This document shows, piece by piece, positions 11,385 through 21,799 of a stretch of 64,000 nt of DNA. The notes beneath the pieces are model-generated. The model was not told the origin of the DNA, did not search any database, and worked only from the letters and a program-made list of their open reading frames with translations. Every line of letters begins with the position of its first letter. Within the stretch, counting starts at the first letter, position 1. The position numbers were made by a program, and so were the translations under genes. The DNA comes from Colocasia esculenta (lineage: Eukaryota; Streptophyta; Magnoliopsida; Alismatales; Araceae), in NCBI GenBank assembly GCA_014218235.1, contig CM024756.1, positions 71,422,152 through 71,486,151 of the forward strand, given 5' to 3'.

Positions 11385-12890
11385 ACGACAAGTGGATGAA
11401 CCTACTAAGGAAGTCATTTTGGAAAGACAAAGATCCCAGGATAGTGATTATTTCAGCAAACCTCCCTCCTGATGAAGAAGAGGACTGGTGCAAATTCTGA
11501 GGGAGTAAAAAATACATTTGCCTGGTCGTATGAGGACATGCCCGGCCTAGACCCCTCATTAGTGGAGCACCGACTTGTATTGAAAGAAGGGCAAAGGCCA
11601 TAAGTAGAAACTCAGAAGGTTCCACCCACTTATGGCCCTGAAGATGAAGGATGAAGTAGATAAACTCCACAAGGCTAGATTCATCAGGGTAGTGCTTTAT
11701 CCGAACTGGGTGGCAATATAGTCCCAGTCATGAAGAAGGACGAAAAAGTCAGAATCTGTATTGACTTCTGGGACTTAAATAGGGCATGTCCAAAAGATGA
11801 CTTTCCACTTCTCACATTGATGTTCTAATTGATACACTGCTGGGTATGAACCCTCTCATTCATGGATGGATATTCAGGCTATAACCAAATCCGTCTAGCT
11901 CCTGAAGATCAAGAGAAACACCCTTCACCACGCCCTGGGGAACATACTGTTATGTAGTCATGCCATTTGGGCTAAAGAATGCAGGGGCTACCTATTAAAG
12001 GCGATGATGGCCATATTCCACGATAGTGCATGTCCTATGTAGAAGTATATGTGGATGACATCTTGGTGAAGTCAAGAACTAGGAGAGAACACCCCGAGAT
12101 CCTCGCCAAGGTGTTGCAAAGGTCAAAGGGAGTACAACCTGAGAATGAATCCAAAGAATGTGTGTTCGGGGTATCATCAGGAAAGTTGCTAGCTTCATAG
12201 TTAGTAAGCGGGGGATTGAGATTGATCCAAACAAGGCCAGGCTATAGCGAAATGCCACCTCCAAAGAACATTTCACAACTAGAGGCTTGATTGGGCGTCT
12301 GCAATTTATTAGAAGATTCATATCACAACACTCGCAAAGATGCCGCCCATTTTATGATCTCTTGAAGGGAGGGGCCAAATTTGAATGGAATGACAAGTGC
12401 CGAGAAGCCTTTGACAATTTGTAGAGGTATCTCATGAATCCCCCAGTTCTGCAACCTCCTGTACCCAGGAAACCATTAATCCTATATCTCTCCGTCATTG
12501 AGACTCCCTAGGTTTGTCCTTGCCACCACGATGAATCTGGAAAAGAAAGGTAGCGTACTATTTTCTAGGCTTTTCAACACCACAGAATCCAGTACACCAC
12601 CGCAGACAAAACTTGTGCCGCGCTCGTGTGGGTAGTCCAAAATCTAAAGCACTACTTTCTTGCCCACAAGGTCAAGCTAATCTCGAGGATGGATCCACTC
12701 AGATATCTTCTAGAAAAACCTGTCCTCTCTGATCGGCTTGCACGCTGGCAGAGCTTCCTCTCACAATTCGACATCTCTTTCGTGGTCCAAAGGCCATCAA
12801 AGGGTATGCCATCACTGAGCACCTTGCCCATTTGCCACTCCCTCACAGCGATTCCATCCGAGAGGATTTCCCTGATGAAGAGCTCTCGGT
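11385..12890 (+). pseudogene. Tat reverse transcriptase and first RNase H, degraded
   Basis: In several frames the Tat pol order can be followed: YEDMPGLDPSLVEHRLVLKE (11530-11590), VPVMKKDEKVRICIDF (about 11720), YCYVVMPFGLKNAGATY (about 11945), a YVDD-like VYVDDILVKS (about 12050) and RFFI-type connection text. After 12600, LVWVVQNLKHYFLAHKVKLI, LEKPVLSDRLARWQSFLSQF and FDISFVVQRPSKG are the tail of the first RNase H region of Tat pol. It would copy element RNA into DNA inside the particle; stops and shifts in nearly every 100 bp rule this out here. Confidence 0.65.
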
Positions 12891-13388
12891 CATCTCCAAA
12901 GATCCCTTCTGGTCCCTCCACTTTGATGGTGCACTCAACCCTCAGGGACGGGATTTGGAGCCATGCTACTCACCCCAGAGGGTATTACTATCCCCATCAC
13001 TTTCCAACTCACCTTCTCCGCCACTAATAACATGTATGAGTATGAGGCTCTCCTAGCTGGTCTTAAGTGCACTTATATCGTGGGTGCATCTCACCTTAGA
13101 ATCATAGGAGACTCTCAGCTTGTTCTACAACAGGTTCTCTCAACTTACCGCACTCGTGACCCAAAGCTTAAACCATATCAAGATCTGGTCACAATGTTGG
13201 CAAGGCAGTTCCGCAAGCTTATCTATGTCCACACTCCTTGCTCACAAAATATCCTGGCTGACGCCTTGGCGTCACTAGCTTCATCTCTATCCTTCCCTCT
13301 GAGTCGCCGGACCGAGACAATTGTCGTCCAACGGCTCGACGTTCCATCTATCCAAGATCCTTGGTTCAACACCTTAGGGCAATCTTAG
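12891..13388 (+). pseudogene. Second (archaeal-type) RNase H of the Tat element
   Basis: WSLHFDGALNPQG begins the domain at about 12911; after a one-base shift the frame 12963-13388 continues for 141 codons. The four acidic residues are in place: Asp in FDGA, Glu in NNMYEYEALLAGL, Asp in IGDSQLV and Asp in LADALASLAS. A second RNase H of this kind between RT-RNase H and integrase is a hallmark of the Tat clade. The long intact stretch contrasts with the ruined RT beside it. The frameshift near 12955 breaks it from the rest of pol. Confidence 0.75.
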
Positions 13389-13689
13389 AAGAAAGGGTTA
13401 GGAAGAGAGAAGTGCAACAAGTCATGCTAGCTGAGCTGGAGGAAATTTTAGATGAAGAGGAATTGCCCTGGTATTTTGAGATTGAGCAATATTGAAGGAT
13501 GGGTCGTATCCTGAAGGGCAAATGCGGAGGATCGCAAGGCCATAAATAGCCGCCTTAAGGTACACAGTCGTCGGAGAAATTCTATACAGGTGGCTCTTAT
13601 GGAGTTCTTTTGAGATGTCTCAATGATGACGAAGCTTGGAAAGTGGTAGAAGGAGCCCACGCTAGTGAATGCGGAGGGCATGTCAACTT

Positions 13690-14690
13690 AGATGCTTGCT
13701 AAGAGATCATTAGGCAGGGCTGCTACTAGCCAACCCTAGAAGAAGACTGTGCCATCTACATCCGTAGGTGTGTCAAATGCCAACTCCACGCTGATAAAAT
13801 CCATGCTCCTTCATCCTCACTTTATCCACTCTCCACACCTTGGCCATTCTCCATGTGGGCTTTCGATATTGTTGGGCCCCTTGGTGATCCTAATGCTCAA
13901 ACCAAACAAAAATCCTTCATCCTCATAGCAACTGAGTATTACACCAAGTGGGCAGAGCGTTCGCAGAGATCAAAGCATCCACAATGTGCCGCTTTATCAT
14001 GAAGAATATCATCTCGCGATTCGGAGTGCCAAGCAACATCGTCACGGATAACGGGCCATAATTCATCTCACAAGAACTCCAGGACCTCTGTAAGAAATAA
14101 ATATCACTCTGCATTTTCATCTCCATATTACCCACAAGACAATGGCCAAGCTGAAGCAACTAATAAACCCTTCTTAAATCTTGAAGAAACTTGTGAATCG
14201 CATATTCGCTGATTGGCCAGAAAGCTAATAGAGGCTCTATGGGCCTATCGTACCTCCGTCCGTACTCCCACGGGGCAAACCCCATATGCTCTCACTTATG
14301 GGATGAGGCGGTAGTTCCATATGACATCTTGATCCCTCACTAAGAGTCCAATTAGATAAGGAACTCAATCTTGACAAATGTCGAGATGCGTTACTAGTCC
14401 AACTGGAACTCTTAGATGAAAGGCGACTCATGGCGGCCGATCATGTACTCTCATATCAAAGGCGAATCTCAAGGTCCTTTGAAAAGAAGTAATTGAGAGA
14501 AATTCCAAGAGGGTGATATGGTCTTGAAACACATTTTTACCAAACTGGAGGTCGAGGTCTAAATTGCAACCAAATTGGGAAGGTCCGTACGTCGTGAGAG
14601 AAATGTATCCGGGAATGCCTACCGCCTAACCAATGCTGGGGCGTAGAATTGTCACATCCGTGGAATGGGTTGTACTCAAAAGATTCTATC
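13690..14690 (+). pseudogene. Tat integrase, degraded
   Basis: The catalytic core is readable in pieces: WAFDIVGPLGDPNAQTKQK (first Asp, about 13855), SFILIATEYYTKWAE, RFGVPSNIVTDNGP (second Asp, about 14020-14060), YPQDNGQAEATNK (Glu region, about 14130), and ALWAYRTSVRTPTGQTPYAL (about 14235-14295). These are the DDE residues and downstream text of Ty3/Gypsy integrase, which inserts element DNA into the host genome. An upstream C-X2-C (VKCQLH near 13775) could be half of the zinc-binding region. Stops and shifts are frequent. Confidence 0.7.
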
Positions 14691-15484
14691 CCTAGGTCTT
14701 TACGTGTGAAGCCACAACACTTAGATTAGGGATAACCCCGTGTTAAGAGTCCGAAGTCTCCTCCCCCATCATCAAGGATTGACCTAAGTTAGGATCAACA
14801 CCACACGGCAAGCTCGGGTAACCGCGCTTAGTGGATACTGCGGCTAGATAGGCCCTGCTTTAGCGATGTGATGGTCATTCTCTTCCAATCGGTCGAATGT
14901 AGGGGCAAGGGTCGTAAGGGCGGGTTGTCAACCTTAAGCATACCCTGACGAGAGGAAGCCTCAAACAGGGATGGTCAAATAAAAGGGCAAAAGAATAAAA
15001 GAAATCAGGAGAATGAAAAAACTACATGATGGAATAGGGGCATGGCAAAGAGTGGCAAAGTCCCCACGAGACGCTCATGAGCCCGGTCGTACGCATGCCC
15101 CAAACAGCGCAAACCCATAGAAAAGACCACAAAGTCCCTCCGCAACAGACCTAATCTTTGAAGAGTATGCTGCGGGAAGAAGCCGAACCCAACATCCTTA
15201 AACCTACATTAGACTTTCCTTAAATAGTCTTCCACTTCCCTAAAAAAGATCAGATCATCTCTTATGGGCCTAAGTAGCTACACTATCAACCAGGGGCATT
15301 CACCCAAGGCATGTCACCCCGAAAGCACGTCCTATCTTAGTAAAGTCTTTGATAAAGAGGGAAAGCGACCAAGGCTCCTAAACTAGCAGTTTGACTGGTC
15401 TATGTGTTTGTGGCCCAAAGGGCGAGTACCTTCCGTCTCGCACGTCTTATTTTAGGAAGGGCTAACGTCGACTTTAGGCGTCTT
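14691..15484 (+). other. Tat 3' noncoding region
   Basis: No ORF or RNA gene seen. The sequence follows integrase directly and leads into the A-rich tandem repeat. Confidence 0.5.
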
Positions 15485-15905
15485 TTAAAAACTCCAAAAA
15501 ATCAAATATTTCAAAACTCCAAAAAAAATCAAATATTTCAAAACTCCAAAAAATCAAATATTTCAAAACTCCAAAAAAATTAAATATTTCAAAACTCCAA
15601 AAAAGCAAATATTTCAAAACTCCAAAAAATCAAATATTTCAAAACTCCAAAAAATCAAAATATTTCAAAACTCCAAAAAAAAATCAATATTTCAAAAATC
15701 CAAAAAGTCAAATATTTCAAAACTAAAAAACAATATTTCAAACTCCAAAAATCAAATATTTCAAAACTCCAAAAAATCAAATATTCAAAATCCAAAAATT
15801 AAATATTTCAAAACTCCAAAAATAAATATTGCAAAATTAAAAATCAAATATTTCAAAACCCCAAGAAAATCAAATTTTAAACTCCAAAAAATCTTTTCAA
15901 AATCC
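15485..15905 (+). repeat. A-rich tandem array, about 25-bp unit
   Basis: About 17 diverged units with core ACTCCAAAAAATCAAATA followed by TTTC. Lengths vary by 1-4 bases, mostly in A runs. Short tandem arrays between pol and the 3' LTR are common in Tat elements and have been proposed as seeds of satellite DNA. Confidence 0.85.
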
Positions 15906-16109
15906 CAAAAACACTCTTACTCATTCATTCATGCATGTCATTATTTTATTTATTTATGTCTTTTCGCCTATTTTAATAAGGCTTAGCCCCTTGACCATTT
16001 ATCGAGATTGGTCACTTGTCATGCTTAAGGCAAGGGGCTAAGTCGAAGAACGGATCTAACTTGTCTTCATGATTGTCCTAAGTGTGCAGGCAGTAGAAGG
16101 AAGAAGCGG
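15906..16109 (+). other. Tat 3' region before SIRE-C insertion
   Basis: Noncoding; includes an inverted pair CTTAGCCCCTTG (15981-15992) and CAAGGGGCTAAG (16032-16043), a 12-bp hairpin arm pair. The region continues after the insertion at 29130. Confidence 0.5.
16105..16109 (+). repeat. Left target-site duplication of SIRE-C
   Basis: AGCGG immediately left of the 5' LTR; the right flank at 29125-29129 is AGCGA, four of five bases matching. Confidence 0.6.
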
Positions 16110-16328
16110 TGTTTGGTGAGTGTGAATATAATTCATTTCTCCTCACATTTTGATGATGACAAGTTGTGATTTTAATGCATAACCATTGAACATGTAAAAT
16201 ACATCACCTGAAATTACAATATTCAAAAAGCATGTTTCCAAGCACATTTATCATTGATATTCATGATAATATATTTACTAATGATTTAATGTTTATTTTC
16301 TCAGGAACAACATTTTCTGCAAGGTAAT

Positions 16329-16797
16329 GTCGACACAATCATCCTTGGTGTCGACACAATGATTCAGAATAAAGGCAGAAATGTGAAGAAAAGTCCATCT
16401 CAGGTCGACACTAGTCCAGAGCAGGTCGACACTAGAGACATTCCAGAGAAAACAAATCAACAAACTGGGACAGCAGGTCGACACCAAATGGCATCAGGTC
16501 GACACTAGATGGCTCTCCCAGAAGGCCAGTTTGTGCATCTGGGACAGCAGGTCGACACCAAATGGCATCAGGTCGACACTAGATGGCTCTCCAGAAGGCC
16601 AGCTTTGCAGTCTGGGACAGCAGATCAACACCAAATGGCATTAGGTCGACACTAGATGGCTTCCCAGAAGGCCTGTTTTGCTGTCTGGGACAGCAGGTCG
16701 ACACTGGATCATCTCAGGTCGACACTAGAGACCCCTCCCAGGGAATTGTTCTGCCAGTCTGGGACAGTGTGTCGACACACCTCTTGGGCAGGTCGAC
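16329..16797 (+). repeat. Phased palindrome array: 13 GTCGAC sites, 21/52-bp spacing
   Basis: GTCGAC starts at 16329, 16351, 16404, 16425, 16477, 16498, 16551, 16572, (16624, decayed to ATCAAC), 16645, 16697, 16718, 16771 and 16792. Steps alternate 21-22 and 52-53 bp, giving a 73-74 bp unit. Most sites read AGGTCGACAC, the outer ones GTGTCGACAC. Between pairs, TCCCAGA and TCTGGGA form the arms of another hairpin. It lies just upstream of the TATA box. Confidence 0.85.
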
Positions 16798-16915
16798 ACA
16801 CTCCGGAATCTCTGTGACTTAAATTTCCTCCTGGACACGTGGCACCCCAGGGAGATGTCAGATCAACCTTGGATCGTGTGCCCATACCCCAAGGGTATCT
16901 TTCAGATATTTAGGG

Positions 16916-16923
16916 TATAAATA
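16916..16923 (+). promoter_or_regulatory. TATA box of SIRE-C 5' LTR
   Basis: TATAAATA inside the inverted context AGGGTATAAATACCCT; identical at 28147-28154 in the 3' LTR. Confidence 0.7.
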
Positions 16924-17359
16924 CCCTCCTAATGGGCACCCATCCAAAAGAGAACCTTCTAAGAGCCTCCAGCATCTGCAAGTGGCGGCTAGAGAGTCTC
17001 TTCTCCCTGTTTTGCTCCCTCTTGTGCTTCCACACCTCAATTCACCCTTCTCCAAGCACAAGGATCGAAGATTGATCAACATGAAGCATTTGGATCAACT
17101 TCAAAGGAGCAGATCGAGTAGAAGCCAGCAATTGTGAAGCTCTCAAGGAAGATCCCAAGATCAAAGTTGCAGAGCATCGGCCAAGGGACTTCAAGTGATC
17201 AAGATCCTTCCAATTCTGCCTCTACAAGGGAGTTTTCTTGAAGAACAAGAACTGTCAACTTCGTGTCTTAAGTCTTTCTTGTTTCTTCTTGGCTATTCTA
17301 GAAATTGTGCATAATCTGTTGCACTAATTTTCTTGAATTGGCCTTAATAGATCAGATCA

Positions 17360-17588
17360 TTGCTAGAGGATCTGGATCTTGTTGTTTTTGTTCTAGCAAG
17401 TGGTTGTGAGCCGTTGTGCTCAGGTTTTTGAGTCGTCGTACTCAAGTTGTGTTGTTGAGCAGTCTTGCTCAGAGTCTAGAGTAGTCTTGCTCTAGGTAGT
17501 GTGAGTTGTCTAACTCAGTTGTGGAGTTGTCAGGCTCCAGTGTGGGTTGTGTTACCCAGGTTGTTAGTGGATCCTCACTGTGTTGAGG
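17360..17588 (+). other. R/U5 hairpin array of SIRE-C (nine stem-loops)
   Basis: Consecutive inverted repeats: TTGCTAGA/TCTAGCAA (17360-17399); TGAGC/GCTCA, loop CGTTGT (17407-17422); TTGAGT/ACTCAA, loop CGTCGT (17428-17445); TGAGC/GCTCA, loop AGTCTT (17456-17471); CTAGAGT/GCTCTAG, loop AGTCTT (17476-17495); TGAGT/ACTCA, loop TGTCTA (17502-17517); TGGAGT/GCTCCA, loop TGTCAG (17522-17539); TGGGT/ACCCA, loop TGTGTT (17543-17558); CCTCA/TGAGG, loop CTGTGT (17573-17588). Eight of nine loops are 6 nt. It lies in the transcribed leader between TATA and primer site. RNA structure is inferred. Confidence 0.75.
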
Positions 17589-17898
17589 GGTGGATGTAGG
17601 AGTCACGTGGTGTGATTTCCGAACCACCTAAAAATCTCTGTGCATTGGTCTACTTGTGGTTTGAATTTACTCTTCATTAGATGAATGCATAGGATCGTTT
17701 GAATCTATCTAATCAACTGTTTTTTTCACAATCCAATTGTTTAACTCACATAATCTCACTTTAGATCTGTGAAATTTGCTTTCAATCTAACTCTGATTCA
17801 AAGTTTTTCAAAATTGGTTTAGTTTCCGCATTAGTTGGCATAGATCTATTCACCCCCCCCCTTCTAGATCTTGTCCACATCTTTTATCGATCCTTCAA

Positions 17899-17910
17899 TG
17901 GTATCAGAGC
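17899..17910 (+). promoter_or_regulatory. Primer-binding site of SIRE-C
   Basis: TGGTATCAGAGC one base after the LTR end; complementary to initiator methionyl-tRNA. Confidence 0.9.
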
Positions 17911-18025
17911 GGGTTTACACTTGATCTGATTTGATTTGAGTAGTTTCTGAGTGTTCTGTGTTGCTTGATTGCTTGCTTGTGTGTTTTGCTGAGTGTTTCC
18001 TTCTTTGCACCATCTGCTTAATTAA

Positions 18026-20190
18026 ATGGATTCCAGAGGATTCATAGCTGAGGGTCATTCCATAAATAGGCCACCATTCTTTAATGGAACGGACTATTCA
18101 TATTGGAAAATAGAATGCAAGTTTTTCTAAGAGCCCAAAATTATGAAATCTGGAAAGTAGTGGAAGTAGGACCCTATGAAAACCAGGGAGAGGAAGAAAC
18201 CTGGACTAGGGAACAAATCAGAAGAGCTACATTGAATTAATTAGTGCCATGAATATGATTCAATGTGCTGTTCACCCCAAAGAGTACTCAAGAATCTCAA
18301 TGTGCAAATCTGCCAATAAACTTGAGTTACTCTATGAGGGAACATCTCAGGTTAAAGAAACCAGGCTAACATACTTGTCTCTGAATATGAATGTTCATGA
18401 TGAAGTCTAATGAGACAATCTCTGAAATGTTTGCTAGGTTTATGATCATAGTCAATGGACTGAAGGCCTTAGGTAAGGACTACACTGATGCTGACTTGGT
18501 AAGAAAAATTTTACGTTCTCTCTCTTCAATTTGGCACACAAAGCCACTGTTATTGAAGATTCTAAAGATTTGTCCAAAATCTCTTTGGATAATTAATAGG
18601 ATCTTTGATGACATATGAATCAACTTAAAGAGAAATGAAGATCACATAATCAAAACCAAGCCAGTAGCATTAAAGGCCTCATCTAGTAACAAGGACAAAA
18701 GTCAGGATAAAACCAGTTCTGATGAGTCTGAGTCAAATGAGGATGAAATTGCCCTCATGACCAGGCAATTCAGAAAATTCTTGAAATATAGAAAAGGAAA
18801 ATTTCTGGTAAAAAGAAACTCTTTAGTAAGAGAAACACTTCCTTTTCAAATGCAAATTCTAACAAGAACAAAAATCTGACGAAATTGTCATCTGCTACAG
18901 GTGCAACAGGCCAGGCACATGAAGGGAGAATGTCCTGAGAACAAGAAGGAGAAGCACAAGAAAATTCACAAATTCAAGAAGCCGAGGCGATGGTAGCCAC
19001 TTGGTCTGATGAGGACACAAGTGAAAATGAAGAAGAAGAAAATCCTCAAGCTCTGGAAGTGAGGAGATTTGCTTCATGGCAAACAGCTCAGATGAAAGTA
19101 AGCACTTCTTTTGAAGACTTTTCTATTGAAGATTGGCAGGATGCTTATGCTGAATTAGTTGAAAAATATTCTGAAATGAGAAAAGAAAACAAACACATCA
19201 AAAAGAAATTGAAAACATTTATCATAACCAATCTTCAAACAAAAGAATTTGTGAACTAGAAAATGAAGTAATAGAAATGAATGAAGAAAAAGAAAATCTT
19301 CTGAATTTGATTGATGAACTTAAGCTAGCTTCTCAAAAGGCCACCAAAGAACTCAAAGAACTATCTGAAAAGCTGGAAAAAGAAAACCAAGATAAACAAC
19401 AAAAGATTGAAGAGATCAAAATCTTGGAAAACCAGCTAAAACAAAAGATGAAGTTATTGAAACATTCACAAATGGTAAAGATAATTGGAGGCCTTGCTGG
19501 GAACAAATACGAAATCAATCTCTCATGGACTAGGGTTTGATAAACAAAAATAAGAAAGACAAATCCGGTGAAAAGAAGGGTAAAGCACCATTAATCAAAT
19601 TTGTTAAGGGCCCTAGTCTTGAGAACACAGAAGTCAACAAAAATCAAGCAAAAAACAAAAAATTCCAAAACCCAGAACAAAGACAAGGCAACCAGGTCGA
19701 CACAATCTCCTGACAGGTCGACACCAGTCCATAAGAAGAAGGCTTCTGTGGGTGTAGTGTCGACACCAGTCAAAGAGAGGTCGACCTGCTCAACATCACC
19801 AAGACAAACACAAAAATAAAAATTCAAATAAAAATTTGAAAAATGAAAAAAATCCAAAGAAAATCATATAAAAAAACCTTGCCTCCAAGATAGCATATCA
19901 AGCTGATTGGACCAATTCTTGGAGCAATGGTATAACAACCCATGTTGGTATCATCCTCAATTTTCTATCCAAATTTCTGATGTACCAACAAAATCCTTGG
20001 ATTCCACCTCCTCATCTGAATTCTCATGCTCAAATGAAAAACCCCCTCCTATCAAAACAAAAACACTGGTGTTTTCATTCTTAAAGAAAGAAGAAAGTGA
20101 AAAAGTCAGAGAACACCAATGTCATAAAACCAAAATAAAAAACAAGTCAAATTTGGGTGAGAAAAGATTTGATAATGTTGTCCAAACTTT
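18026..20190 (+). pseudogene. SIRE-C gag, frameshifted
   Basis: The ATG at 18026 starts MDSRGFIAEGHSINRPPFF, a SIRE gag N-terminus (DUF4219/UBN2 type), with FNGTDYSYWKIEC next. Frames change near 18120, 18240 and 18370. A CCHC knuckle (CYRCNRPG...MKGEC, about 18890-18937) has lost a base at its His codon. Downstream, 18990-19259 (MVATWSDEDTSENEEEE) and 19277-19540 are a long acidic coiled coil typical of this lineage. From 19541 the sequence is Lys/Asn/Gln-rich and contains four GTCGAC sites 21, 42 and 21 bp apart (19696-19785). It would encode capsid and nucleocapsid; this copy cannot. Confidence 0.75.
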
Positions 20191-21640
20191 CTGATGGTCC
20201 CAACTCTGTTTGGGTACCAAAATCTTCTCTCCACTAATTATTTTTACAGGAAGGTCGTGCACCCAATTCAAATGTGTGGTTCCTTGACAGTGGGTGTTCA
20301 CGACACTGACTGGAGATAGAGCTAAATTCTCATTCCTGATTTAGAAGGAGGGAGGTTCAGTAACATTTGGAGGTAAAAATAAAGGAAGGATCATTGGATC
20401 TGGAAAGGTTGGTCAAACTTCCTCAACTCTGTCGATAGTGTTTTATTAGTTGATGGTCTTGATTACAACTTGCTCAGTATCAGCCAACTATGTGACAAAG
20501 GTCACAAAGTTGTGTTTGAATCTGACTTTTGCAAAATAATTGATTTATCAACTGATAAAATAAAATTTTGTGGAAAAAGGGAAAACAATGTTTACTGATC
20601 GACCTTATAAAACTTTTCTAAAAATCTCTGTTTGTTGCAAATAAAGATGAATTGCATGGACTTGGCACAAAAGACTTGGCCATGCAAGCTTCAGAACAAT
20701 GAATAAATTGTTAAGGCTGAATTTGGTTAAGGGTCTTCCTGAATCCTTCTCTAACATTGAAAGTCAAGTTTGTGGGATCTGTGCCCAAGGAAAACAAACC
20801 AGGAATCTTTTAAGACCTTCAATGAGTACTCACATCTAGGCCACTAGAACTACTCCACATGGACCTTTTTGGACCAACAAGAGTTCTAAGTCTAAGTGGC
20901 AAGAGATATGGTTTCGTAATCATTGATGATTTTACTAGATTTACTTGGGTTGTCTTCTTGTCCCACAAGTGATTCTTGCCATGAGTTCAGAAATTCTGTA
21001 CCACTGCCTTAACAAATTATTCATATAAAATCAAAAACATTTGACTGATCATGGGGGTGAATTTGAAAACCAATCTTTTTCTGATTTATGTGCTGAACTT
21101 CAAATTTCCACAAGTTTTCTTCACCGAGAACTCCAGAACAAAATGAGTTGTGGAAAGAAAGAACAGAACTCTATGGAGATGGCTAGATCCATGCTCTTAG
21201 AAAGTAATTTGCCCAAATCCTTCTGGGCTGAAGCTGTAAACACAGCAAATCACATACTGAATAGAGCCTTGATCAGACCAAAAATCAGAAAAGCCCCCTA
21301 TGAATTATTGAAAACAAAAAGCCAACTGTTTCTTATTTCAAAACTTTGGGTGCAAATGTTATGTACACAATAATAATAAAGAAAATCTTGACAAGTTTGA
21401 TGCTAAGAGTCATGAAGCCATCTTCCTTGCTATTCAGAAGTGTCAAGAGCTTTCAGAGTGTACATTCTCAAAATAGAACTGTTGAAGAGTCTCCTCATAT
21501 TATATTTGATGAAAATTCCTTTTCAACTAACACTTCTAAATCTTGCAGGGAAACAACAGTGAAGAGGATGACTTCATTGTGGACTCTTCACCAACTGTTG
21601 AGGAGCTTGAAGACTGTGGTGAGAACTTGAACAACATTCA
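20191..21640 (+). pseudogene. SIRE-C protease and integrase, frameshifted
   Basis: Protease: NVWFLDSGCSRH at about 20275 contains the D-S-G active site (20287-20295) of Copia aspartic protease; VDGLDYNLLSISQLCDKGH follows near 20450. Integrase: WHKRLGHASFRTM (20664 on) and CGICAQGKQ give the HHCC zinc-binding region; LHMDLFGPTRVLSLSGKRYG (about 20850) holds the first catalytic Asp, TDHGGEFEN (21044) the second, and VERKNRTL the Glu. The frame 21041-21373 then runs on as WAEAVNTANHILNRALIRP, the usual end of the core. Several single-base shifts separate these parts. Confidence 0.75.
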
Positions 21641-21799
21641 CCATCTTCAAGTGGAACAGGTAACATTGCTCCAAATTTGAGTACCCCTCAACAGGTAATT
21701 ACTGAACATCGAATCTTAAAGATCACCCTTTGGATAATGTAGTTGGTAATTTACATGATAGAGTTAGGACTAGATCATCTTTCATGCTGCTATTGAAGA

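Larger units (their letters stand above)
16110..17897 (+). repeat. SIRE-C 5' LTR (1788 bp)
   Basis: It begins TGTTTGG and ends CCTTCA before the primer site. Order inside: A/T-rich U3, phased GTCGAC palindrome array (16329-16797), TATA box 119 bp after the array (16916), a purine-rich leader, hairpin array (17360-17588) and an A/T-rich end. It aligns along its whole length with 27341-29124. Confidence 0.9.

Noticed and set aside
15485..15905. CRISPR-like repeat array
   Set aside because: No spacers, head-to-tail simple repeats, eukaryotic context. The 73-bp LTR units are likewise not CRISPR.
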